Source: Vibrio madracius
Lineage (GTDB): Bacteria > Pseudomonadota > Gammaproteobacteria > Enterobacterales > Vibrionaceae
Direction of reading: 5' to 3'
Assembly (NCBI GenBank): GCA_000695745.1
Contig: ASHK01000004.1
Location: 1,547-6,711 of the forward strand
DNA: 5,165 nt
Shown: piece by piece, positions 1-5,165 of the stretch
Layout of the letters: each line of letters opens with the position of its first letter
Position numbering within the stretch: position 1 is the stretch's first letter
Translations under genes and position numbers: made by a program
The notes under the pieces: generated by a model
What the model saw: only the letters and a program-made list of their open reading frames with translations
Databases searched by the model: none
Told to the model about the DNA's origin: nothing

Positions 1-126
1 TTTATCGAAGGTAACCGTACCCAGTTCATGCTGAATGGTTTTAGCTAAAGAAACCGTCGAGACTACGCTGAGTAATGTGGCGAAGAGTAGGCGAAATATT
101 GATTGTGAACGGAAATGGTTTATCAC
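1..126 (-). CDS. fhuD: FhuD-like ferric siderophore-binding protein, N-terminal part only
   Basis: This is the first 42 codons of a periplasmic substrate-binding protein; the rest lies beyond the left edge. It starts at GTG (126-124), with a Shine-Dalgarno AAGGA at 140-136, nine bases upstream. The first 28 or so residues form a typical signal peptide: a basic start (INHFRSQ), a hydrophobic core (LLFATLLSVV) and a cleavage-like end SLA. The next residues, KTIQHELGTVTFDK, match the opening beta strand usual in iron-siderophore binding proteins (roughly HxxGxxxFxxxPxRVV). It begins 21 bases after the fhuC stop, so the two are almost certainly cotranscribed, in the order ATPase then binding protein as in fhuCDB. 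By family knowledge it would capture a ferric (probably hydroxamate) siderophore in the periplasm and hand it to a FhuB-type permease, expected next to the left. The ligand cannot be told from this fragment, and fhuD is assigned mostly from context. Confidence 0.75.
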   Translation of the reverse strand, partial: MINHFRSQSIFRLLFATLLSVVSTVSLAKTIQHELGTVTFDK

Positions 127-147
127 GATGAGCTTTCCTTGATTGTG

Positions 148-914
148 TTAGCGAACGTAACTAATGACATTCTGGGTTTGAGGGTCCGTAAAGGTTGAGA
201 GAGGCATGCCATAAATTTCTGTGAGTGACGCTTCATTCATTACCGTTTCAGGAGAGCCATCGACGACAATTTGGCCTCGTTTTAGCGCAACGAGACGATC
301 ACTGAATCTTGCCGCCATATTGACATCATGAATGACCATTATCACGGTCAATCCTAAGCTTTGGTTTAACTCTCGAATCAGTTTGAGCAGTTCATATTGA
401 TGAGTAACATCTAAGGCCGAGGTGGTTCATCAAGCAAAATACATTCGCTTTGTTGAGCAAGTAACATGGCAACCCATGCTCGCTGCCTCTCGCCACCGGA
501 GAGTGTACTGACAAAGCGCTCGGCAAATGGATCGAGCCCAACACGTTTAATGGCATCTTCAACCAGCTGGTGATCTTCGGAATTATAGCGACCTAACACC
601 CCTTTCCAGGGATAGCGACCAAACATCACCAACTCGCGAACGGTAACACCATCGGTGATCGGCGGATGCTGAGGAAGATAGGCCACCTTTTTTGCAAACT
701 CTTTAGCAGAATAGTCGTCTATGTCTTGCCCTTGCAAAGTCACTTGTCCAGAAGTACTTTGGTTTTGACGACTGAGCATTTTTATCAGGCTCGACTTACC
801 ACTACCATTGTGACCTAAAAGCGAAGTGACTTCGCCAGAAACAAAGTCCAAATCAAAAGGCGACAAGATTTCAAGCGCGCCAACATGGAAGCTTGCTTGC
901 TTTAATGAAAACAT
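148..914 (-). pseudogene. fhuC: Ferric siderophore ABC transporter ATP-binding protein FhuC, frameshifted
   Basis: This is the ATPase of an iron-siderophore importer, acting on the cytoplasmic face of the inner membrane. Restoring one base gives 255 aa, close to E. coli FhuC at about 265. Motifs in order: Walker A GHNGSGKS (34-41), Q-loop AYLPQ (Q82), FhuC-typical TVRELVMFGRYPW (91-103), signature LSGGERQ (138-144), Walker B ILLDE (159-163), D-loop SALD (166-169), H-loop IHD (H196), and a C-terminal EIYGMP. Reading starts at ATG 914-912, where FSLKQASFHV aligns with the FhuC start. A TTG 11 codons upstream is less likely. No good ribosome site precedes the ATG. After DEP (codon 164, bases 425-423) the frame breaks: CCACC is read where CCAACC is expected, giving a stop at 413-411. 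The missing A restores the frame through to the stop at 150-148. Either the gene is inactivated or the base was miscalled. It is the first gene of the operon, divergent from the MFS gene. Confidence 0.9.
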
Positions 915-929
915 AATAAATAGGCATCT

Positions 930-958
930 TATTATTAATGCAGTCAATACAACTGCAA
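930..958 (-). promoter_or_regulatory. Candidate promoter of the fhuC operon
   Basis: On the minus strand a -35-like TTGCAG (958-953) is followed after 16 bases by AATAAT (936-931), five of six matches to the -10 consensus. The start of transcription would fall only about ten bases before the fhuC ATG, leaving a very short leader, which agrees with the absence of a clear Shine-Dalgarno sequence. The -35 matches only three of six positions, so this is tentative. The possible Fur box at 957-976 would touch its upstream edge. Confidence 0.3.
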
Positions 959-976
959 ATGAGAAAGATTTGTATG
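957..976. promoter_or_regulatory. Possible Fur box in the divergent fhuC/MFS region
   Basis: AAATGAGAAAGATTTGTATG keeps the left half and centre of the pattern usual in Vibrio Fur boxes (AATGAnAATnATTnnCATT), but the right half is poor. Against the 7-1-7 model TGATAATnATTATCA I count nine of fourteen matches. Its position between an iron-uptake operon and a divergent transporter, next to the proposed fhuC -35, is what a Fur operator would need. Sequence alone leaves this uncertain. Confidence 0.4.
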
Positions 977-990
977 CGCATTGTAATTAC

Positions 991-1019
991 TTTAGAGTGA
1001 TCTGTCACCACTCTATAAA
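991..1019 (+). promoter_or_regulatory. Candidate MFS promoter containing a nested palindromic operator
   Basis: A -35-like TTTAGA (991-996, four of six) and a -10-like TATAAA (1014-1019, five of six) are exactly 17 bases apart. Between and overlapping them lies a perfect dyad: TAGAGTG (993-999) and CACTCTA (1009-1015). A second, inner dyad, GTGA (997-1000) with TCAC (1005-1008), sits inside it. A protein bound here would cover the spacer and part of the -10, so repression is the natural reading. Predicted transcription would begin about five bases before the MFS ATG, giving an almost leaderless mRNA. Confidence 0.45.
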
Positions 1020-1030
1020 ATCTCAATGCT

Positions 1031-2221
1031 ATGTTAGATTCTCATACAATTCCGACCCAGCAGCGACCAACACACCGTCTCTGGCTCATTGGTGCCTTTG
1101 CTTCATTGATTGGTTTCGGACAAAACGCATTACTGGTTTCGCTGCCTATCTTAGTCACAACGACCGATATCGATTTAGGTACTTGGTCCATACTCATTGC
1201 TATTGGAAGTGTTCTCTTTCTGCCTTCCTCTCCCTATTGGGGAAAGCAAAGCGATAAGTCAGGCCCTAAAAGAGTGGTGTCTATCGGGTTACTTGGCCTT
1301 ACTGTCACCTTTGTTGGGTTTGCTGTGATTATTCATACTTTGGAACAACATTGGATTTCAACAACAGTGAGCATCTTGTTGTTGGCCGCGTTAAGAATCG
1401 TCTATGGAATGACCGTTTCAGGTTTGGTGCCAGCAAGCCAACACTGGGCAATACAAACGGTTGGAAAAGAAAATCGCTTGAGCGCGATTACGTCCGTCAG
1501 TGCAGCACTCAGTGTGGGACGAATTGGCGGGCCGTTGCTGTCGGTCGCCTTGGTTAAGTTAAATCCTCTGTTGCCTTTCGCTTTTGTTGGCTGTGCTGCT
1601 CTGTTTTTGATGCTGCTGTGTCTAGTACAATCATCCATACCCACCACATCCAGCCCTAAGAGCATAAAAAGTCGCGCGCTTCTAGGCAGTATCAAAAGTT
1701 ATATCACCATTGGTCTTTGTCTCTGCGCTGCTGTGGGTGTCCTCCACTATTCATTAACCCCCTTACTACAAAGCATACCGGAATTAACACCTGAACAATG
1801 GGCAGACTGGGTCGGCTACTTACTAACAACAAGTGCCGTGGCAACATTGTTAACGCAATTGTTTGTGGTAAAGAAAAAGCTATTTTCTATCGACCAGATG
1901 CTGATTTTAGGTGCGGGCCTCACTCTGATTGGTTACGGGCTATTTCTATTGTCGAACACTGGCGCTTACCTCATCGCCATCATCATTCTTTCTTCTGGCA
2001 ATGCGGTTATGGCTCCGGCTTATACGGCGAAAGCAATGCAACATCATAGCGAGAATCAGGGGCAAATTAGTGGGCTTATTGCTACTGGGCATACCATCGG
2101 CTTTGGCATTGCGGGTCTGATTATGTCCTTGAGCGCCTACCTAGAAATAACGCCTATCGGATTTAGTATTCTGCTGTCTGGTTTGATGATTTTGCTTACA
2201 TTTCGACAGCTCAAGACATAA
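1031..2221 (+). CDS. Major facilitator superfamily transporter, probable exporter
   Basis: This is a 396-aa inner-membrane protein with about twelve hydrophobic segments, the usual size for 12-TM drug:proton antiporters (DHA1-like). After TM1 (about 17-38) and TM2 (about 50-66) comes the family's motif A loop, GKQSDKSGPKR (71-81), with the conserved G71, D75, G78 and basic K80-R81. A glycine-rich VGRIGGPLL in TM5 resembles motif C, a mark of exporters. A long polar loop near 203-215 (SSIPTTSSPKSIKSR) separates the two six-helix halves. The ATG at 1031 is forced by a stop at 1016-1018 and the lack of nearby alternatives. It has no Shine-Dalgarno sequence, so translation may be near-leaderless. 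The gene is divergent from fhuC with 116 bases between. Siderophore exporters of this superfamily often sit beside siderophore uptake genes, so siderophore export is a reasonable guess. Multidrug efflux is equally possible, and I cannot name the substrate. Confidence 0.85.
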   Translation: MLDSHTIPTQQRPTHRLWLIGAFASLIGFGQNALLVSLPILVTTTDIDLGTWSILIAIGSVLFLPSSPYWGKQSDKSGPKRVVSIGLLGLTVTFVGFAVIIHTLEQHWISTTVSILLLAALRIVYGMTVSGLVPASQHWAIQTVGKENRLSAITSVSAALSVGRIGGPLLSVALVKLNPLLPFAFVGCAALFLMLLCLVQSSIPTTSSPKSIKSRALLGSIKSYITIGLCLCAAVGVLHYSLTPLLQSIPELTPEQWADWVGYLLTTSAVATLLTQLFVVKKKLFSIDQMLILGAGLTLIGYGLFLLSNTGAYLIAIIILSSGNAVMAPAYTAKAMQHHSENQGQISGLIATGHTIGFGIAGLIMSLSAYLEITPIGFSILLSGLMILLTFRQLKT

Positions 2222-2258
2222 TATTTTTGGCTAAGATTGGAGCAGAATCTCAAACTAG

Positions 2259-2278
2259 ATATGCAATAAATTGCATTT
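2259..2278. promoter_or_regulatory. AphA-like palindrome upstream of the carbonic anhydrase
   Basis: ATATGCA, six bases, then TGCATTT form a near-perfect palindrome; its core, ATGCAAT-AA-ATTGCAT (2261-2276), is a perfect dyad with 7-bp arms. It matches 13 of 14 fixed positions of ATATGCA-N6-TGCATAT, which I recall as the consensus for the Vibrio quorum-sensing regulator AphA. It lies 68 bases before the carbonic anhydrase ATG and 37 bases after the MFS stop, a sensible place for an operator. The dyad is seen directly; the regulator is inferred from memory of the consensus. Confidence 0.4.
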
Positions 2279-2345
2279 TGAAATTATCCACTATTCTATC
2301 GCCAGAGCCTTCACACTCTCAACGTCAGAAAAGGATAATCATCAA

Positions 2346-3075
2346 ATGAAAAACAAGATCACACTCGCTCTTACTATTACGACATTACTGCCATTATTTC
2401 AAACGGTCACTGCCAAGACTGGGGGTATGGCGATGAGAATGGGCCAGCACACTGGGGGGCGTATAGTAGTACATGCAGTCAAGGCAAAAATCAAAGCCCG
2501 ATTAACATAGAGACTCAATCACTTACGACAGCGGATTTGGCTCCTCTTGAATTCGACTATTCCGGGGGTATTGGCGAAGTGGTTAACAACGGACATACCA
2601 TTCAAGTCAATGTCACAGGCGACAATACATTAACACTAGACGACCAAACGTTCGCGTTAAAACAGTTCCATTTTCATACACCATCTGAGAATACCATTAA
2701 CGGTAAACACGCTCCTCTCGAAGCCATTTTGTCCACGCTAATGCTCACGGCGACCTCGCAGTAGTCGCCGTTATGTACAACGTAGGTAAACAGGAGGACT
2801 CCGCATTATCTAGCCTTTTGAGCACACTGCCTGCAAACGGAAAAACGCTAAAAGTGGAGTCGGACATGGAACTTGAAACACTGCTTCCCAAAGTTCATCA
2901 CTATTACCGTTACAACGGCTCTCTTACCACTCCTCCATGTAGTGAAGGTGTCCGTTGGATTGTATTAACCGATCCGCAGTTTGTTGAACAAAAACCACTG
3001 GTTTCCTTATCGACTACAATGGGCAACAATGCACGTCCAATACAAGATCATAACGCCCGTCTTATTCTAAAGTAA
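2346..3075 (+). pseudogene. cah: Periplasmic alpha-class carbonic anhydrase, two frameshifts
   Basis: This zinc enzyme interconverts CO2 and bicarbonate in the periplasm. The ATG at 2346 follows AAGGA (2331-2335) by ten bases. Restoring two lost bases gives 243 aa, near the V. cholerae enzyme at about 239. Residues 1-23 are a signal peptide ending TVTA. Then come WGYGDENGPAHWG, CSQGKNQSPINI, NNGH (H84, proton shuttle), QFHFHTPSEN (zinc ligands H109 and H111), LEAHFVHA (third ligand H128) and GSLTTPPCSEGVRW (T195, equivalent to T199 of human CA II). C44 and C199 should form the usual disulfide. Frameshift 1 is at about 2415-2418, just after the signal peptide (AAGAC where AA[A/G]GAC is expected). 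Frameshift 2 is at about 2723-2726 (GCCAT where GCCCAT is expected), immediately before H128. As written, translation stops at 2510 (frame 1) or 2764 (frame 2), so no active enzyme would form unless the bases are miscalls. Identity is near certain; status is not. Confidence 0.93.
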
Positions 3076-3089
3076 TGCCATTCCCTATC

Positions 3090-3118
3090 ATAAGGAGGCC
3101 AAGTGCCTCCTTATTTTT
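3090..3118 (+). terminator. Intrinsic terminator after the carbonic anhydrase
   Basis: A perfect 10-bp inverted repeat, ATAAGGAGGC (3090-3099) and GCCTCCTTAT (3105-3114), with loop CAAGT is followed by a T run to 3118. It begins 14 bases after the carbonic anhydrase stop. This is a textbook Rho-independent terminator for the plus strand and ends the carbonic anhydrase unit. Confidence 0.93.
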
Positions 3119-3373
3119 ATTAACAATATCATTACATTAATGGCAATTTTCTTTGAGCTACATTCCAGAAATACCAATCGTAATCTTCCGAAAATAAACT
3201 ATTTGAACTGCTTCAAAGTTTACCGTACGCATAGCGTGTAACTTAACTGTTAAACAAAATATAGAATATGTTGCAATGATGAGATTTTGAATAACACGAT
3301 ATTCGAAAGCATTCCTAACTAGGATTAGTAGGTTAGCCTTGAATAACGGTGGGCAAAACAAGGGGGATGCAGT
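3119..3373. other. AT-rich intergenic region before the small gene
   Basis: These 255 bases hold no credible gene. The minus-strand open frame across 3158-3517 has no family features and overlaps the better-supported small gene, so I discount it. The region should contain the promoter of the 83-aa gene, but I find no clearly spaced -35/-10 pair. The only internal structure is a weak dyad, CTAAC with GTTAG, around 3316-3336. Confidence 0.5.
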
Positions 3374-3625
3374 ATGCAACAGTGTGAAATTAACGTCTAC
3401 GATATGAGGAATAAGCAACGATTTATCGTGCTTAACATCGGTTTTAGCGACACAACCAAAGCGGACTTTATGTGGAGCAATATGCCAACAACAAGCTGCC
3501 GAGATTATATTTCTCATTTGGTGGTTTCTGGCAACGTAGTCGCCAAGAAGTATATTACGGAAGATGATTTAAGCGATATGAATCGAGCAGCGTACCATCA
3601 GCAACAGCTCTCGATGACTTGTTAA
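3374..3625 (+). CDS. Small hypothetical protein, 83 aa
   Basis: I do not recognise this protein. It is an 83-aa soluble polypeptide with no signal peptide or membrane segment. The first half looks beta-rich (CEINVYDMRNKQRFIVLNIGF) and the second is more polar and helical (ITEDDLSDMNRAAYHQQQ). There are three cysteines, at 4, 42 and 83, the last being the C-terminal residue. The case for a real gene rests on a strong Shine-Dalgarno AAGGGGG, six to seven bases before the ATG, isolation between a terminator and a downstream hairpin, and a balanced amino acid composition. It has its own intergenic region upstream and ends facing the SMP-30 gene, so it is probably transcribed alone. The pattern of a short beta-strand opening and an acidic C-terminal helix would suit a small regulatory or stress-response protein, but that is speculation and no function is assigned. 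Confidence 0.65.
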   Translation: MQQCEINVYDMRNKQRFIVLNIGFSDTTKADFMWSNMPTTSCRDYISHLVVSGNVVAKKYITEDDLSDMNRAAYHQQQLSMTC

Positions 3626-3626
3626 C

Positions 3627-3650
3627 AGCGGTGCACTTGGATGCACCGCT
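3627..3650. terminator. Hairpin between convergent genes, possible bidirectional terminator
   Basis: A perfect 9-bp inverted repeat, AGCGGTGCA (3627-3635) and TGCACCGCT (3642-3650), has a six-base loop. It starts two bases after the stop of the 83-aa gene and lies 21 bases past the stop of the convergent SMP-30 gene. Neither side has a good T run (ATGATTTCAC on plus, GTTAACAAG on minus). Termination is likely from position and stem strength but is not textbook. Confidence 0.6.
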
Positions 3651-3671
3651 ATGATTTCACTGTCGCTGTGT

Positions 3672-4532
3672 TTATACCGTAACCGCTGCCAGTGTTTCTT
3701 TGACACCCTGAGCTACGTTTTTAGCAATCAGCAGCTTGCCTTTTTCATTACTGCCTTCCGCAGAAGTCACAATAAGATCAGTCAACGCTTCACCACCAAA
3801 ACCCACCATGGTTGGATTCTCTGATGGTACAGCTATCACATCAACAACCTCGCCCTCAGGTGAGATTTTCACCACAGACTGACCGGCATACATAGCAACC
3901 CAGTAGTTACCCTCAGCGTCCACACTGGCACCATCAGGGCGACCATTATGTTCCGTGAGATCGCAATGGACTAACTGCTCACCATATTGACCCGTCTCAG
4001 GGTTATAACTGTGCTTATACACTTTACTTGATCCAGTATCGGCCCAGTACAACCACTGCCCATCAGGAGAGAACGCAAGGCCATTACATGTCCAAGCAAA
4101 CATCGGAAGTGCCTCAATCGTGCCATCAAGATGCAATTGGTGGAATTGGCCTTGATCGCCAACCTTTGCACCGTTGCGTGTTCCCGCGATAAAACGACCG
4201 CCCGGAGCCGTGCGCCCATCATTATAACGCATGCGTGGAAATTCAGAGACCAACGGCGCCAATGAGGTTTTCTCTGCACCCCATGCGCTAATGTGATACA
4301 TCCCTGACTTTAGCGCTACGATGAACCCTTGCTCACCGTGCATAGCGAAACAGCCAATCGGTTCGCCAAACTCAAGTTTCTCGTTCACACCGTCTTTTTG
4401 ACGCCAAAGTTCTCCATCACAGATGTTCACCCACATCCAAGATTCATTACGCCAGTCCCAGCGTGGACATTCCGCCAAATCAAAATCGAGATCGACGAAC
4501 TTTTCAAACTGAATAGGTTGTGCCACGTTCAT
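3672..4532 (-). CDS. SMP-30/gluconolactonase/LRE family protein
   Basis: This is a 286-aa cytoplasmic six-bladed beta-propeller of the SMP-30/regucalcin family, whose members are mostly metal-dependent sugar lactonases that open aldonolactones such as gluconolactone. The metal-site residues of the family are in place: E21 in AECPRWD, N150 in TCNGLAFSPDG and D200 in GRPDGASVD. R102 and N104 in MRYNDG correspond to the substrate-contacting R101 and N103 of human SMP-30. GGRFIAGT and LYWADTGSSKVYKH are further family signatures, and the length is typical (about 290). The ATG at 4532 has its AAGGA (4538-4534) only one base away, which is too close. GTG at 4526-4524 (V3) lies seven bases from the same site and may be the true start. 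No sugar transporter or dehydrogenase lies nearby to fix the substrate. A terminator hairpin upstream implies its own promoter, and it is convergent with the 83-aa gene. Confidence 0.92.
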   Translation of the reverse strand: MNVAQPIQFEKFVDLDFDLAECPRWDWRNESWMWVNICDGELWRQKDGVNEKLEFGEPIGCFAMHGEQGFIVALKSGMYHISAWGAEKTSLAPLVSEFPRMRYNDGRTAPGGRFIAGTRNGAKVGDQGQFHQLHLDGTIEALPMFAWTCNGLAFSPDGQWLYWADTGSSKVYKHSYNPETGQYGEQLVHCDLTEHNGRPDGASVDAEGNYWVAMYAGQSVVKISPEGEVVDVIAVPSENPTMVGFGGEALTDLIVTSAEGSNEKGKLLIAKNVAQGVKETLAAVTV

Positions 4533-4533
4533 G

Positions 4534-4538
4534 TCCTT
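4534..4538 (-). promoter_or_regulatory. Ribosome binding site that bears on the SMP-30 start
   Basis: AAGGA on the minus strand lies one base before the ATG (4532-4530) and seven bases before the in-frame GTG (4526-4524). Usual spacing of about five to nine bases favours GTG, which would shorten the protein by two residues. Both residues lie before the first conserved motif, so function is unaffected. Confidence 0.6.
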
Positions 4539-4583
4539 TTTGTATCAATTAAGGTTGGTAATTTTCTGGCACTGTTGTAACAA

Positions 4584-4611
4584 AATCAGCGCTAGGGTGC
4601 TAGCGCTGATT
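4584..4611 (-). terminator. Intrinsic terminator of the MscS-family gene
   Basis: A perfect 12-bp inverted repeat, AATCAGCGCTAG (4584-4595) and CTAGCGCTGATT (4600-4611), closes a four-base loop. On the minus strand the stem is followed by TTTTGTT, counting the last stem bases, as a terminator needs. It starts about 71 bases past the stop of the MscS-like gene and lies 51 bases before the SMP-30 start, so it separates the two as independent units. The plus-strand flank (AACAATTTG) is not T-rich, so the action is mainly on the minus strand. Confidence 0.85.
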
Positions 4612-4682
4612 AACAATTTGAAGGACAAATTTCGGCAATAAAGCAACCACAATCGTTCCCTAATGAACAATCTATGACGGAT

Positions 4683-5165
4683 TTAATCCCTATGGCCCGC
4701 GACCTTGAGTTGACTGGCGTTATTTAACTGAAAGTCCGATTTTAAGTATGTCGTATTCGAAGGTAGGGCGAATTTGGCATCATGCTCGGCAACGAGGCGG
4801 TTGATCTTCATCAGCAGCTCTTGCTGAATGCTCAGGAACGCTTCTCGTTCTTGGGTCTCAATATGGGCCAAGACATCAATATCTAAGCTGTAATCGCTAA
4901 ACGATGAAAAGTATACCCTCAACGGTGATGGCAAAATGAGTTCATGAGCTTCTAACATTGAACGGATTTCTCGAGTGAGACTGACCATGGTTTCCATCGA
5001 CGTTTCGTAGCGAAGATTGAGAGTCACTATAAACGGATAACGATCCCTGCGGCTGAAGTTGATGATTTGCATTTTCACTAGATCGCCGTTGGCGATAGTG
5101 ACTTGAGTTCGGTCTTTAGCGCGAATCAATGTAGAACGGACACCAATCTGCTCGACCACTCCAGA
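4683..5165 (-). CDS. MscS-family mechanosensitive ion channel, C-terminal part
   Basis: The window holds the last 160 codons; the start and the membrane helices lie beyond the right edge. The first visible residues, SGVVEQIGVRSTLIRAKDRTQVTIANGDL, are the MscS beta-domain signature (G-x-V-E-x-I-x-x-R-S-T-x-I-R-x-x-D, then V-x-I-x-N-x-x-L). The segment INFSRRDRYPFIVTLNLRYET leads into the alpha/beta C-terminal domain. That domain includes FSSFSDYSLDIDVLAHI and a helix (EREAFLSIQQELLMKINRLVAEHDAKFALPSNTTYL) typical of the cytoplasmic vestibule. Such inner-membrane channels open under membrane tension to release solutes during hypo-osmotic shock. The FALPSNTTYL ending recalls the larger paralogues (YnaI/YbiO type or eukaryote-like MscS) more than E. 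coli MscS itself, though the subgroup cannot be set without the N-terminus. The GTG at 5159 lies inside the domain and is not the true start. Its terminator is the hairpin at 4584-4611. Confidence 0.9.
   Translation of the reverse strand, partial: SGVVEQIGVRSTLIRAKDRTQVTIANGDLVKMQIINFSRRDRYPFIVTLNLRYETSMETMVSLTREIRSMLEAHELILPSPLRVYFSSFSDYSLDIDVLAHIETQEREAFLSIQQELLMKINRLVAEHDAKFALPSNTTYLKSDFQLNNASQLKVAGHRD

Noticed and set aside
826..1257. Plus-strand open frame of 143 codons across the fhuC start and the MFS start
   Set aside because: It overlaps both well-supported genes and the divergent promoter region, has no family features, and its composition (rich in C, H, N, Y) is that of a shadow frame.
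1402..1695. Minus-strand open frame of 97 codons inside the MFS gene
   Set aside because: It lies wholly within the MFS coding region on the opposite strand and shows no recognisable motif or good ribosome site.
2230..2252. Terminator between the MFS gene and the carbonic anhydrase (AGATT...AATCT hairpin)
   Set aside because: The stem is only five base pairs and no T run follows it, so I do not call a terminator. Read-through from the MFS gene into the carbonic anhydrase is possible.
418..2730. Programmed ribosomal frameshifting in fhuC or the carbonic anhydrase
   Set aside because: None of the three sites has a slippery heptamer or a following structure that I can see, and neither family is known to use frameshifting. 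A lost base is simpler.
3158..3517. Minus-strand open frame of 119 codons before and over the small gene
   Set aside because: It overlaps the 83-aa gene, which has a strong Shine-Dalgarno sequence, while this frame has an irregular composition and no family similarity.
3971..4279. Minus-strand open frame of 102 codons within the SMP-30 gene
   Set aside because: It is a shifted frame of the intact SMP-30 gene, whose motifs all lie in the longer frame.
1..5165. Mobile elements, CRISPR arrays, tRNA genes or a defence system
   Set aside because: I looked for repeated spacers, transposase motifs, terminal repeats and tRNA-like arms and saw none. The genes are ordinary housekeeping and transport families.

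Overview
The window looks like a chromosomal segment of a Vibrio-type gammaproteobacterium. GC content is moderate, the encoded alpha-carbonic anhydrase closely resembles the Vibrio cholerae enzyme as I recall it, and the ATPase is an obvious FhuC relative. I see no phage genes, insertion sequences, tRNA, rRNA or CRISPR array. The organism call rests on remembered protein similarity, not on a search.

Layout. Bases 1-914 (minus strand) hold the start of a ferric-siderophore ABC importer operon: fhuC (ATPase, with a one-base frameshift just after Walker B), followed by a fhuD-like periplasmic binding protein that runs off the left edge. A 116-base divergent intergenic region carries a possible Fur box and a nested palindrome. 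It separates this operon from a 396-aa MFS transporter at 1031-2221 (plus), which could be a siderophore or drug exporter. Next comes a secreted alpha-carbonic anhydrase at 2346-3075 (plus), split by two one-base frameshifts and followed by a clear intrinsic terminator. A 255-base gap leads to a small unrecognised 83-aa gene at 3374-3625 (plus). A hairpin then separates it from a convergent SMP-30/gluconolactonase-family gene at 3672-4532 (minus). A strong 12-bp hairpin terminator lies between that gene and the 3' part of an MscS-family mechanosensitive channel, which enters from the right edge (minus).

How they work together. The only evident functional module is iron uptake: FhuC and FhuD, with a permease expected beyond the left edge, plausibly Fur-controlled and perhaps paired with the divergent MFS exporter. 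The carbonic anhydrase, small protein, SMP-30 protein and MscS channel look like independent transcription units.

The main surprise is three frameshifts in two well-conserved genes, all explained by loss of one base in a short run. With every conserved motif otherwise intact, base-calling errors seem more likely than true gene decay. No convincing new biological system is visible. The most interesting regulatory leads are an AphA-like palindrome upstream of the carbonic anhydrase and the nested dyad in the MFS promoter.
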